Below, one piece after another: positions 46,685-55,531 of a stretch of 64,000 bases of DNA. The position numbers and the translations under genes are program-made. The stretch lies in the NCBI RefSeq assembly GCF_023074075.1, contig NZ_JADPKT010000033.1, forward strand, positions 1-64,000, read 5' to 3'. The DNA is from Bradyrhizobium sp. 138 (GTDB lineage: Bacteria > Pseudomonadota > Alphaproteobacteria > Rhizobiales > Xanthobacteraceae). The notes beneath the pieces are model-generated. The model searched no databases. It was not told the DNA's origin and was given only the letters and a program-made list of their open reading frames with translations. The number at the start of each line of letters is the position of its first letter. The stretch's first letter is position 1.

Positions 46685-48160
46685 ATGCCGGCTGCCGGTC
46701 CGTCGTCCGAACCCATCATTCCAACCGCTCCGCTGACCGCCCAGATGCGCGATTCACTGCGCGCGATCGTCGGTGAGAAGGGCCTCATCGAGGACGAGCA
46801 CGGCAAGCAGCCGTTCGTGACGGACTGGCGCGGACTGCTGGTTGGACGTGCCGGCGCCGTCGTTCGTCCCGGCAGCACCGCGGAAGTCGCGAAGGTGGTC
46901 AGGCTCTGTCATGACCATGGGGTCGCGATCGTGCCGCAGGGTGGGAATACCGGCCTGATGGGCGGCGCCACGCCCTGGCCCTCGCACACCGGCATCGTGC
47001 TGTCGCTTGGCCGCATGAACCGCGTGCTGGACGTCGATGCCACCGGCTACACCATGACGGTCGAGGCCGGCTGCGTGCTGCAGACTCTGCAGGAGACAGC
47101 AAGCCGGCACGACAGGTTCCTGCCGCTTAGCCTTGGCGCCCAGGGCTCGTGCATGATCGGCGGCAATCTGTCGACCAACGCCGGCGGCGTGCAGGTGCTC
47201 CGCTACGGCAACGCCCGCAATCTGGTCCTGGGCCTGGAGGTGGTGCTGGCCAATGGCGAGGTCTGGGACGGGCTGCGTGCACTCAAGAAGGACAATACCG
47301 GCTACGACCTCAAGCACCTCTTCATGGGCGCCGAAGGAACGCTCGGCATCATCACCAAGGCCGTGCTCAAGCTATGGCCGGCGCCCAAGGACGTCTGCAC
47401 CGCGTGGCTGGCGGTCCGGGATCCACGCGCGGCGCTGGAAATCCTGTCTGAGGCGCACGCGGCATCCGAGGACAATGTCGGCTCCTGCGAGCTACTCAGC
47501 CGGGCGGCCGTCGACCTCGCCCTGCGCCACATTCCCGGCACGCAGGATCCGCTGAAGGCGGACACGCCCTGGTACCTGCTGCTGGAATGGTCGTCGGCGC
47601 GCCCGCGCCAGGACGGAACCGAGGGCATGTCCGGCAAGATGGAGCAGTTCCTCGCCGATCAGCTCGAAGCCGGCCGTGTGCTTGACGCAACGATCGCGCA
47701 CACACTCGGTCAATCGCGCAATATGTGGCACATCCGCGAAGCCATGGCGGAAGCCTCCCGCGCCGAGGGACCGGGGATCAGTTTCGACGTCTCGGTGGCG
47801 ATCTCGGCGATCCCGGAGTTCATCGACAAGGGCCTCAAGGCTGTGCTCGACATTCTCCCGACCATCCGGCCCTATCCTTTGGGGCACATCGGAGATGGCA
47901 ACCTGCATTTCTCGTTCATGGGGCCGCTCGGCATGGATCAGCAGACGCTGAATCAATACAAGGGCGCCATCACGCGGGCCGTGAACGATCTCGTCACCTC
48001 CATGGGCGGCTCGATCTCGGCGGAACACGGCATTGGCATCGACAAGCTCGACGAGCTCAGCCACTACCGGTCGAAGACCGAGCTCGACATCATGCGCACC
48101 ATCAAGCGCGCGCTCGATCCGCAGAACATCATGAATCCCGGCAAGGTGCTGCGGCTGTGA
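46685..48160 (+). CDS. FAD-linked D-2-hydroxyacid dehydrogenase (D-2HGDH/GlcD type)
   Basis: 491-aa vanillyl-alcohol-oxidase-fold flavoprotein. FAD loop VPQGGNTGLMGGATP at about residue 78. GSCMIGGNLSTNAGGVQVLRYGNAR follows, and YDLKHLFMGAEGTLGIITKA precedes the C-terminal FAD-oxidase cap. A C-terminal HIGDGNLHF supplies the metal-binding histidines. It oxidises a D-2-hydroxy acid (D-2-hydroxyglutarate, D-lactate or similar), passing electrons to an ETF or quinone. The ATG at 46685 fits the family start. Confidence 0.92.
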   Translation: MPAAGPSSEPIIPTAPLTAQMRDSLRAIVGEKGLIEDEHGKQPFVTDWRGLLVGRAGAVVRPGSTAEVAKVVRLCHDHGVAIVPQGGNTGLMGGATPWPSHTGIVLSLGRMNRVLDVDATGYTMTVEAGCVLQTLQETASRHDRFLPLSLGAQGSCMIGGNLSTNAGGVQVLRYGNARNLVLGLEVVLANGEVWDGLRALKKDNTGYDLKHLFMGAEGTLGIITKAVLKLWPAPKDVCTAWLAVRDPRAALEILSEAHAASEDNVGSCELLSRAAVDLALRHIPGTQDPLKADTPWYLLLEWSSARPRQDGTEGMSGKMEQFLADQLEAGRVLDATIAHTLGQSRNMWHIREAMAEASRAEGPGISFDVSVAISAIPEFIDKGLKAVLDILPTIRPYPLGHIGDGNLHFSFMGPLGMDQQTLNQYKGAITRAVNDLVTSMGGSISAEHGIGIDKLDELSHYRSKTELDIMRTIKRALDPQNIMNPGKVLRL

Positions 48161-48245
48161 TGGACGCTGCGCCCGATCGGTCTGGCGTAGGCGGGCCGCA
48201 AAGACGTTGCGACCCGTCCATGGTCTCATGGAGCGGTGCCTGTCC

Positions 48246-48839
48246 TCAAGCCACCGAACCGCCGCGCGGATTGACGATCGTATATCCGCGCAATGAGCGC
48301 GCGTGGATTCGCGTCGCGCGTCCGCCCGAGTTGGCGTCATAGGCCATCCAGACGTCGCCTCCTAGGTGCTGCTCCAGGACGAAAACGTGTCCTCGTCGCG
48401 CAGCAACCATTCCTGCTGCGGGTGATGTCCGCGGAAAGCGCAGCCAGTTGGACGCAAGATTCAGCTCCGGCACGATACGGCCGAACACGCGCAGAGCCGC
48501 GCCGCAGCCGCAGAAGGACGACGGGCAACCGGCCGGACGGCCACCGACAATGCGTACGCCAGCGACACCGGAGATAGACTCCGGCGTAGCGGTGCCCCCA
48601 GCATCAGTCACAGTCAGTTGCGTCGAGCGGTAGGCTTGCAGTGAGGACCTGGAAATCAGTGATGATCTGGAAGCCAGTGAAGACCTGGAAGTCCGCTCGC
48701 GTCGCGTCTGCGAGTACGAGAAGTCGCAGGGCATGGTGACGTTGCATTCAGAAGCTTGATGAATGCGATAAGGCCGCGCTTCCGAAGCGACAGAACCCAG
48801 GGCAACGAAGAGACACGCAGAAAATACTCGCTTGAACAT
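48246..48839 (-). CDS. secreted hypothetical protein with SRSSL repeats
   Basis: 197-aa protein I do not recognise. A signal peptide covers about residues 1-20 (FKRVFSACLFVALGSVASEA). Three SRSSL units follow at about residues 51-67 (SRSSLASRSSLISRSSL), encoded by 18-bp tandem repeats at about 48646-48699. The C-terminal half has GGRPAGCPSSFCGCGAAL with four cysteines, and GHVFVLEQH. It is probably periplasmic or exported. ATG at 48839 was chosen over 48875 because it starts the signal peptide. Confidence 0.7.
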   Translation of the reverse strand: MFKRVFSACLFVALGSVASEARPYRIHQASECNVTMPCDFSYSQTRRERTSRSSLASRSSLISRSSLQAYRSTQLTVTDAGGTATPESISGVAGVRIVGGRPAGCPSSFCGCGAALRVFGRIVPELNLASNWLRFPRTSPAAGMVAARRGHVFVLEQHLGGDVWMAYDANSGGRATRIHARSLRGYTIVNPRGGSVA

Positions 48840-49147
48840 TGCAGGACTCCAAATGAGAGACCCTGCCCCGGACAACGAGAAATCAATAACAGTTTGGCTG
48901 AAATGGGCCTAAAGAGCGGCTGAAATGGCTGCATTGCGCGACACGACCTGCAATCGTGTCATAGCCTACACGTAGCGACCGAGATGATTAACTCGCAGCG
49001 CACGAATGCGCGCTCAACGCGCCAGGCTTGCAGCATGCAATCAAGCCCGGTTGGCGTTTGGAAGCGTTGCGGAAGACACTTGACTGCCAACATCCGGTTT
49101 GCATCCCGATCACAATGCGGCCATTGCCGCGCGTAAGCACAAGGATG
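48840..49147. other. intergenic region with no gene seen
   Basis: 308 bp before the secreted protein and after the carboxyltransferase gene. It is AT-richer than its surroundings. Two imperfect direct repeats GGCTGAAATGG lie near 48897 and 48920. No promoter or terminator can be assigned with confidence. Confidence 0.4.
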
Positions 49148-50707
49148 CTACGGCCTGATCGAAAAATTCTCCGGCGGTCCCGCTTTCCGCAAGGGCTCCG
49201 CCAGCCGTGCGAATTCGCATAGCAGCGAGCGCGTCTTGCGGGGATCGATGATCTCCTCGACCCAGAATTTTTCGGCCGAGCGGAACGGCGAGCGCAGCTT
49301 GTTGAGGCGCTGCTGGATTTCCTCCAGCTTCGCCGCCTTGTCCTCGGCCGCATCGATGTCGGCGCGGTAGGCCGCCTCGATGCCGCCTTCGAGCGGCAGC
49401 GAGCCCCAATAGGCCGACGGCCAGGCGTAGCGGATCGAGAAGCGATCGGCCGGCTGATGCACCACGCCGGCGACACCGAAGGCGTTGCGCAGGATCACGG
49501 TGCACCAGGGCACGGTGGTCTGGTTCACCGCCGCCATGGCACGAACGCCGTGGCGGATGGTGGCGGCCTTCTCGGCATCGAGGCCGATCATGAAGCCGGG
49601 ACAATCCATGAGATAGACGATGGGCAGATGGAAGGTTTCCGCGAAGTCGACCCAGCGCACTACCTTCTGGCAGGCATCCGCGGTCCAGGAGCCGCCGTAA
49701 TGAAAGCTGTCGCTGGCGAGCAGCATCACCGCCCTGCCCTCGAGTCGCGCCAGGCCGACGATGAGGGGCTTGCCGAAGTTCTTGCCGACCTCGAAGAACG
49801 AGCCCTTGTCGACGACCTGCTCGATGATCGGCCGCATCTTGTAGACCTGCTTGCGGTTGCGCGGCACCGCGTTCAGCAGCGCTTCGTCGCTGCGCTCCGG
49901 ATCATCGGTGCAGGGCAAGGTCGGCGGCAGCTCGTAGACCGATGACGGCAAATAAGAGAGGAAGCGCCGCGCGCAGGCGAACGCCTCTTCCTCGGTGTCG
50001 ACGGCATGGTCGACCGCGCCGGCGCGGGTCTGGATGTCGGCGCCGCCGAGCTCCTCCTTCGAGAGGTCCTGCCCGAGCGCCTTCACCACCGGCGGCCCCG
50101 CGACGAACATCGCGGACTTCCGGGTCATGATCGAATAGTGGCTGGACGCGAGACGCGCGGCACCTAAGCCTGCCACCGAGCCGAGGCCGAGCGCGACCAC
50201 CGGCACGCGCGACAAATTCTCCGTCGTGAAGCGATACCAGCGCGTGCCGCCGATGCCGCCCGGCAGATTGGCCGCGCCCTTGGTCTCGATGGTCTTGACC
50301 GAGCCGCCGCCGCCGGAGCCTTCGATGATGCGGACGATGGGCAGACGGAAATCGTGCGCCATTTCCTCCGCCATCAGCGGCTTTGCGGAAATCGACGCAT
50401 CGGCCGAGCCGCCGCGCACGGTGAAATCGTCGCCGACCACGACGATGGTGCGGCCGTCGACGCGCGCGCGGCCGAACACGCAGTTCGCCGGCGTCAGCTT
50501 CTTCAGATCGCCGCTGGAATCGTACTCACCGATGCCGGAGACGGCACCGATCTCGTGAAAGCTGCCCTTGTCGATCAGCTTGTCGATACGCTCCCGAACA
50601 GTCAGCCGGCCCTGGTCATGCTGTCGCTTGACCTTGTCAACGCCGCCCATCTCCCGCGCGAAGGCTTCGCGCCGGGCGAGCTCGTCGAGTTCCGGCTTCC
50701 AGTTCAT
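49148..50707 (-). CDS. acyl-CoA carboxylase carboxyltransferase (beta) subunit
   Basis: 519-aa carboxyltransferase of the PccB/MmdA type with two crotonase-like halves. RLTVRERIDKLIDKGSFHEIG begins the first half; GSGGGGSVKT and PVVALGLGSVAGLGAARL are the biotin and acyl-CoA pocket segments. In the second half YLMDCPGFMIGLDAE supplies the matching segment. It moves carboxyl between biotin and an acyl-CoA (propionyl, acetyl, methylmalonyl or similar). A lone biotin carrier gene lies divergently 1 kb away; no biotin carboxylase gene is present. Its start overlaps the IclR 3' end by 71 bp. Confidence 0.92.
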   Translation of the reverse strand: MNWKPELDELARREAFAREMGGVDKVKRQHDQGRLTVRERIDKLIDKGSFHEIGAVSGIGEYDSSGDLKKLTPANCVFGRARVDGRTIVVVGDDFTVRGGSADASISAKPLMAEEMAHDFRLPIVRIIEGSGGGGSVKTIETKGAANLPGGIGGTRWYRFTTENLSRVPVVALGLGSVAGLGAARLASSHYSIMTRKSAMFVAGPPVVKALGQDLSKEELGGADIQTRAGAVDHAVDTEEEAFACARRFLSYLPSSVYELPPTLPCTDDPERSDEALLNAVPRNRKQVYKMRPIIEQVVDKGSFFEVGKNFGKPLIVGLARLEGRAVMLLASDSFHYGGSWTADACQKVVRWVDFAETFHLPIVYLMDCPGFMIGLDAEKAATIRHGVRAMAAVNQTTVPWCTVILRNAFGVAGVVHQPADRFSIRYAWPSAYWGSLPLEGGIEAAYRADIDAAEDKAAKLEEIQQRLNKLRSPFRSAEKFWVEEIIDPRKTRSLLCEFARLAEPLRKAGPPENFSIRP

Positions 50708-51611
50708 TCACTCCCTCCGAATTGATCGGCTTGTTATTGTTATGCACGGCCATTGCGACCGGTTTACGCGGGATGCGGTTGTTGAAGACGTCGCCTTCCG
50801 CGCCCTCGACCAGGCTGCCGAGCGAACGCCCGAGCTCGAGCATCAATGGCGCGACTTCGGTATGCAACCGCTCCTCGTCATACATCGCGGACAGAAGGCC
50901 GATCGTGATGACCACGAAGGTCTGGTACTGCGGTGACCAGATCGGCACCGCGAGCCCGTTGATGTGCGGACTCCACAGGCCGCAGGCCGTGACATAGCCG
51001 CGCTCGCGCAGCATCTGCCGGTTGGCTTCAATGCGGGGTTTGAGGATCTTCACGGCCTCGGGAGCTTCCCGTTCCATGTCCGCGATGAAGGCATCGCCGA
51101 TCTCCGGCGCCAGCGCCGCGGTGTAGGCCGCGCCGGCGGCGGTCGAGGCCATCGAGATTCGGCTGCCGGTGCCCTCGTGCAGGCCGAGTGCGGTCGCCGA
51201 GCGCGCGAACAGGAGATAGACCAGATGGAAGCGATCGGGGACGACGAAGCCGACCGTGCCCGGCACTTGCTCGGCCACTTCCTGCAGCCGCTGGCGGATC
51301 ATGCTGCGCAGCTGCGCGCCCTTCATCATCGACGCGCTCATCGCCACCGCGCTCGGGCCGATGCGATACTTCTGATCACGCGGCAGATAGACGAGTTGTC
51401 CCATCCGCGTCAGCGTGTGCGTGAGCCGCGACACCGTCGAGCGCGGCAGGCCGCAGCGATTTGAAATCTCGAGATTGCCGAGCCTCGCCTCGTGGCCCTC
51501 GAAGCATCGCAGCACGTCGAACGCGCGCGAGACCACCTGGATGACATCTCCCTCACCGGCATCGCCAGCGAGCACGCCTTGCCTACTCAACCGCTCGGAT
51601 CGTCGTCCCAT
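50637..51611 (-). CDS. IclR-family transcriptional regulator
   Basis: 324-aa regulator. The winged HTH covers about residues 25-80 (VSRAFDVLRCFEGHEARLGNLEISNRCGLPRSTVSRL) and the GAF-like effector domain follows (GTVGFVVPDRFHLVYLLF). A C-terminal tail of about 55 residues beyond the usual length runs 71 bp into the carboxyltransferase gene, so translation of the two is likely linked. Operators lie just upstream at 51629-51654. It should control the carboxyltransferase and the divergent biotin carrier/TRAP genes. Confidence 0.9.
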   Translation of the reverse strand: MGRRSERLSRQGVLAGDAGEGDVIQVVSRAFDVLRCFEGHEARLGNLEISNRCGLPRSTVSRLTHTLTRMGQLVYLPRDQKYRIGPSAVAMSASMMKGAQLRSMIRQRLQEVAEQVPGTVGFVVPDRFHLVYLLFARSATALGLHEGTGSRISMASTAAGAAYTAALAPEIGDAFIADMEREAPEAVKILKPRIEANRQMLRERGYVTACGLWSPHINGLAVPIWSPQYQTFVVITIGLLSAMYDEERLHTEVAPLMLELGRSLGSLVEGAEGDVFNNRIPRKPVAMAVHNNNKPINSEGVNELEAGTRRARPARSLRAGDGRR

Positions 51612-51628
51612 GTTCCCTACCGCTAATG

Positions 51629-51654
51629 TTCCGCTCTGCGGAATTAAATTCCGC
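51629..51654. promoter_or_regulatory. overlapping IclR operators
   Basis: Two overlapping palindromes: TTCCGC-TCT-GCGGAA (51629-51643) and GCGGAATT-A-AATTCCGC (51638-51654, 17 bp perfect). They lie 18-43 bp before the iclR-type ATG and 54-79 bp before the biotin carrier ATG, so one site can serve both directions. TTCCGC/GCGGAA half-sites are typical of IclR regulators. Pairing is inferred. Confidence 0.8.
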
Positions 51655-51707
51655 TTGCAGACGACGCTACCTCAGGCATTTTGCGACGACAACAAAAAGG
51701 CGATGGC

Positions 51708-51929
51708 ATGCCAGAAATTAAGATCGTCACGGAGGTCGCGGGGCGGATCTGCGCAACTCCCGTGCAAGTTGGAGGAACCGTCGCGGATGGCGATGAGATT
51801 GTGGTGGTCGAGGCAATGAAGATGGAGATACCAGTGCCCTCGCCTGCGAACGGCACGATCAAATCGCTTCTGGTGAAGCTCGACGACGTCGTTGCCGAGG
51901 GACAGGCGGTGGCGATCGTAGCGAGCTGA
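51708..51929 (+). CDS. stand-alone biotin carboxyl carrier protein
   Basis: 73-aa biotinyl/lipoyl-attachment domain. The biotinylation motif EAMKM is at about residues 35-39, with the typical flat beta-sandwich PVQVGGTVADGDEI, IPVPSPANGTI. It should carry carboxyl-biotin for the carboxyltransferase divergent across the IclR site. ATG at 51708 chosen over 51681. No biotin carboxylase gene is near, so a shared one elsewhere, or a decarboxylase mode, is needed. Confidence 0.9.
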   Translation: MPEIKIVTEVAGRICATPVQVGGTVADGDEIVVVEAMKMEIPVPSPANGTIKSLLVKLDDVVAEGQAVAIVAS

Positions 51930-52095
51930 GTGTTCTATCCGTCGTCTGCGCGACAATCTGTCAGGCTCATTCCCGCATGCGCGGTGCGGCGTTGCCATCG
52001 CTTGATGGCGGTGACATGATCTGCTGCAAACAAAACGTTGTTTCAAACAAAGAAAGAAAATCTTCGCGGCAAAGCGAGGGTCATTGGAGGGAAAC

Positions 52096-53262
52096 ATGCT
52101 TCGTGGGTTGCTCATGCTCGCCCCTGCCTTGGTGGCAGGCTTTTCTTTTGCGTCTACACGCTACGCGTTCGCTGAAGACGTCAAGCTGCCGGCGACCTTG
52201 ACCTTCACGGCCTATGACACCGGAACCGCCGGCTTCAACATCGCGGTCGGCGTCGGCAAGATGATGAAGGACAAATACGGCACCGATGTGCGCGTGCTGC
52301 CCGCAGGCAACGACGTCGCCCGCCTTGCGCCGCTGCGCGCCAAGCGCGCCGCGTCCGCGGCGATGGGATCGGGCACCTATTTCGCGCAGGAAGGCGTGTT
52401 CGAATTCGGGGCCAAGGAATGGGGCCCGCAGCCGCTTCAGATCGTGCTCTCGTCCGTCGACTGCAATTGCGGCTCGCTCGCCGTTGCCGCCGACACCGGC
52501 GTGAAGGAGCTCAAGGACCTCAAGGGCAAGCGCGTCGGCTTCGTGGTCGGCTCGCCCGCGCTGAACCAGAACTCGCTCGCCGTGCTCGCCTTCGCCGGGC
52601 TGACGCAGAAGGACGTCAAGGTCGTCGAGTTCGCGAGCTACGGCGCGATGTGGAAAGGGCTGATCAACAACGACGTCGATGCCGCCTTCGGCACCACCAT
52701 CACCGGTCCCGCCAAGGAGGCCGAGACCTCGCCGCGCGGCCTGATCTGGCCGCCGCTGCCGGCCAAGGACAAGGAAGGCTGGGCTCGGATGCAGAAGGTC
52801 GGCTCGTTCTTCTTCCCGCAGCTAGCGACCTGCGGCGCCGGCATCTCGCCGGACAAACCCGTTGAGCTCGGCAACTACCCCTACCCGATCTTCGTCACCT
52901 ATGCCTCGCAAGCACCCGACCAGGTCTATGCGATGACCAAGGCGATGATCGTGAATTATGATGCCTACAAGGATTCCGCCCCCGGCGCCGGCGGTCTCGC
53001 GGCCGATCGCCAGACCAAGAACTGGGTGGTGCCGGTGCATCCCGGCGCGGTGAAGGCGCTGAAAGAAGCCGGGCATTGGAGCGATGCGCAGGAGGCGCAC
53101 AACAACAAGCTGATCAAGCGGCAGGAGGTGCTCGGCGCGGCGTGGGCGGAATACGGCAAGTCCAATCCGCCATCGGACGACAAGGCGTTTCTCGAAGGCT
53201 GGATGAAGGCGCGCGCGGCCGCGCTGGCGAAGGCCGAGATGCCGAACGGGTTCGAGGAATAG
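52096..53262 (+). CDS. TAXI-family TRAP transporter solute-binding protein
   Basis: 388-aa periplasmic binding protein of the TAXI (TRAP-associated extracytoplasmic immunogenic) group. It has a signal peptide at about residues 1-24 (MLRGLLMLAPALVAGFSFAS...AFA). ATLTFTAYDTGTAGFNIAVGVG is the family N-terminus; LKGKRVGFVVGSPALNQNSLAVLAF follows. Ligand unknown; characterised TAXI proteins have bound amino acids such as glutamate and other small organic acids. GGAGGG precedes the ATG. AAACAA...TTGTTT near 52028 is a possible operator. Confidence 0.9.
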   Translation: MLRGLLMLAPALVAGFSFASTRYAFAEDVKLPATLTFTAYDTGTAGFNIAVGVGKMMKDKYGTDVRVLPAGNDVARLAPLRAKRAASAAMGSGTYFAQEGVFEFGAKEWGPQPLQIVLSSVDCNCGSLAVAADTGVKELKDLKGKRVGFVVGSPALNQNSLAVLAFAGLTQKDVKVVEFASYGAMWKGLINNDVDAAFGTTITGPAKEAETSPRGLIWPPLPAKDKEGWARMQKVGSFFFPQLATCGAGISPDKPVELGNYPYPIFVTYASQAPDQVYAMTKAMIVNYDAYKDSAPGAGGLAADRQTKNWVVPVHPGAVKALKEAGHWSDAQEAHNNKLIKRQEVLGAAWAEYGKSNPPSDDKAFLEGWMKARAAALAKAEMPNGFEE

Positions 53263-53311
53263 AACGTAGTGAGATTGAGCTTGGTCGTTGCTACGCGACA
53301 GGTGCGCCAGA

Positions 53312-53360
53312 GAGCCCTCACCCGGCGCTGCGCGCCGACCTCTCCCGCAAGCGGGAGAGG
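53312..53360. repeat. CCCTCACCCGGCGC repeat
   Basis: GCCCTCACCCGGCGCTGCGCGCCGACCTCTCCC with hairpin CGGCGCTGCGCGCCG, then CTCTCCCGCAAGCGGGAGAG as a second stem. It is a common rhizobial intergenic element inside the TAXI-TRAP operon gap. Confidence 0.75.
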
Positions 53361-53431
53361 TTAGCGAGGCCGTGGCTGCATCCGATTCGACCAACTGCTA
53401 GTTAGCAATTACTAACCCACGCGCGGGATCA

Positions 53432-55510
53432 ATGATGTCTTCTGCTTCCACCTCCATCGCCCCGCAAGACGGGGCCAAGCGGGTCGTGTTCGACGATCCG
53501 CATGGCGCCGCCGGCAACATGCAGGAGGCGGAGGTCACGCGCGTGCGCGCGCTTCGCGGCGCCTGGCGCTGGGCACTGGTGGTCGCGACCGCGGCGACCA
53601 TCCTGCTCTGCATCAACCAGCAATTCTCGTTGCGCTTCTTCGTCGGCTACACCCAGCTCAACACGGAGTATTTCTATCTCCTGATCGCGTTGATGCTGCC
53701 CTTCACCTTCCTGATCTTCCCGGGCACGGAACGCGCTCCGCTCGACCGGATTCCCTGGTACGACCTCGTCCTGTTCGTCGCGACCTTCGCGGCAGCGCTG
53801 ATGTTGATGTCGAACGTGCGCAAGGCGGCCGAGGCAGGCTGGGAATTCGGCGGCGCGCCGAACAATGTGATCGCCGCCGGCCTCGTGATGTGGGTGATGC
53901 TGATGGAGGCCTTGCGCCGCACCGGCGGCTGGAGCCTGCTGCTCAGCGTGCTGCCCTTCACGGTCTATCCTCTGTTTGCCGAGGCCGGCTGGCTCGGCCC
54001 GTTCCGCGGCACGCAATCAACACTGGAGCAGGCAACCGCCTATCACGTGCTGTCGGGCGAAAGCCTGCTCGGCATTCCGATTCAGGCCTTCGCCGACACC
54101 GTGATCGGCTTTCTCGTGTTCGGCACCGCGCTGATGATGACCGGCGCCGGCAAATTCTTCATCAACCTCGCCTTCGCGCTGTGCGGCACCTTCCGCGGCG
54201 GCGCGGCCAAGGTCTGCATCTTCGCCAGCGGCCTGCTCGGCATGATGTCGGGCTCGATCATCTCCAACGTGCTGACCGCCGGCACCATGACCATTCCCGT
54301 GATGAAGAAGAGCGGCTTTCGCGCCTCCTATGCCGGCGCGATCGAGGCCTGCGCCTCGACCGGCGCCGTGCTGGCGCCGCCGGTGATGGGCGCCACCGCC
54401 TTCGTGATCGCGCAATTCCTCAACGTCAGCTACGCCGACGTCGCGGTCGCCGCGATCATTCCGGCTGTGCTCTATTACGTCGGCCTGTTCATGCAGGTCG
54501 ACGCCTATGCCGCGCGCCACAAGCTGAAGGGCATTCCGCGCGCCGAGCTGCCGCGCATCATGGATACGATCAAGGATGGTTGGTACTACGTCTTCGTCAT
54601 CGCGCTCTTGATCGTGATGCTGCTCTACTTCAAGCGCGAGAGCCATGCGCCGTTCTATGCCACCGCGCTGCTGCTGGTGCTCAACCAGTTCTTCTCCAAG
54701 GACACGCGCTGGACGTTTGCGACCATCGGCAAATTCCTGGAGGTCAACGGACGCACCTTCGTGGAGCTCGTCGGCATCCTCGCCGGCTGCGGCCTGCTGA
54801 TCGGCGCGTTCTCGATGACCGGCGTGGTGTCGAGCCTTGCCAATGACCTCCTGCACATTGCCGGCGACAATCCGTTCCTGCTGCTGGGCATGTGCGCCCT
54901 CACCAGCCTGATCCTCGGCCTCGGGCTGACGACGACGGCCTGCTACATCTTCCTCGCCATCCTGGTCGCGCCTGCGCTGGAGAAGCTCGGACTCAACCGC
55001 ATGGCGGTGCACATGTTCATCTTCTATTGGGGCATGCTGTCGTCGATCACGCCGCCGGTCGCGATTGCATCGTTCGCTGCAGCCGGCATTGCCGGCTCGC
55101 CGGCGATGAAGACGGGTTGGGAATCGATGTGGGTCGGCAGCATCATCTATTTCCTGCCGTTCTTCTTCGTGCTCAATCCGGCGCTGGTGCTGCAGGGGCC
55201 GAGCCCGTATCTGGCCGGCCTCGGCCTGATGGGGCTTGCCGCGTTCGGCACGCTGTTCATCTGCGGCGGCATCCAGGGCTACCAGCCTTTCGTCGGCGAT
55301 CTGCGCGGCGCCGGCGCGCTGGAATGGCCGATCCGCGTGCTGCTGGTGATCGGCGGCTTCGTGGTGGCCACACCCGGCGGCGGGATCATGCCGCTGTCGC
55401 AGCTGCAGGTGACGCTGCTCGGCCTTGCCATCCTCGTTCCCACGGCCTTGCTGGCGCTGCTGCTGGTACGACGGCAGAGCATGCTACCGAACGGGTTGCG
55501 CGCACCCTGA
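53432..55510 (+). CDS. TRAP transporter permease (fused DctQ-DctM type)
   Basis: 692-aa inner-membrane protein with about 16-18 helices. It is the fused small-plus-large membrane component found with TAXI binding proteins. GMMSGSIISNVLTAGTMTIPVMKKSGF (about residues 270-297) and SITPPVAIASFAAAGIAG near residue 535 are signature loops of the DctM part. It imports an organic acid or amino acid driven by a sodium or proton gradient. It ends directly before the glutaminase gene (stop at 55510, ATG at 55532). Confidence 0.93.
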   Translation: MMSSASTSIAPQDGAKRVVFDDPHGAAGNMQEAEVTRVRALRGAWRWALVVATAATILLCINQQFSLRFFVGYTQLNTEYFYLLIALMLPFTFLIFPGTERAPLDRIPWYDLVLFVATFAAALMLMSNVRKAAEAGWEFGGAPNNVIAAGLVMWVMLMEALRRTGGWSLLLSVLPFTVYPLFAEAGWLGPFRGTQSTLEQATAYHVLSGESLLGIPIQAFADTVIGFLVFGTALMMTGAGKFFINLAFALCGTFRGGAAKVCIFASGLLGMMSGSIISNVLTAGTMTIPVMKKSGFRASYAGAIEACASTGAVLAPPVMGATAFVIAQFLNVSYADVAVAAIIPAVLYYVGLFMQVDAYAARHKLKGIPRAELPRIMDTIKDGWYYVFVIALLIVMLLYFKRESHAPFYATALLLVLNQFFSKDTRWTFATIGKFLEVNGRTFVELVGILAGCGLLIGAFSMTGVVSSLANDLLHIAGDNPFLLLGMCALTSLILGLGLTTTACYIFLAILVAPALEKLGLNRMAVHMFIFYWGMLSSITPPVAIASFAAAGIAGSPAMKTGWESMWVGSIIYFLPFFFVLNPALVLQGPSPYLAGLGLMGLAAFGTLFICGGIQGYQPFVGDLRGAGALEWPIRVLLVIGGFVVATPGGGIMPLSQLQVTLLGLAILVPTALLALLLVRRQSMLPNGLRAP

Positions 55511-55531
55511 TTGCGTTGCACAAGTGAGGCG

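Noticed and set aside
52028..52043. AAACAA...TTGTTT palindrome before the TAXI gene as a second operator
   Set aside because: Short, AT-simple and imperfect in the centre; not enough to name a regulator.
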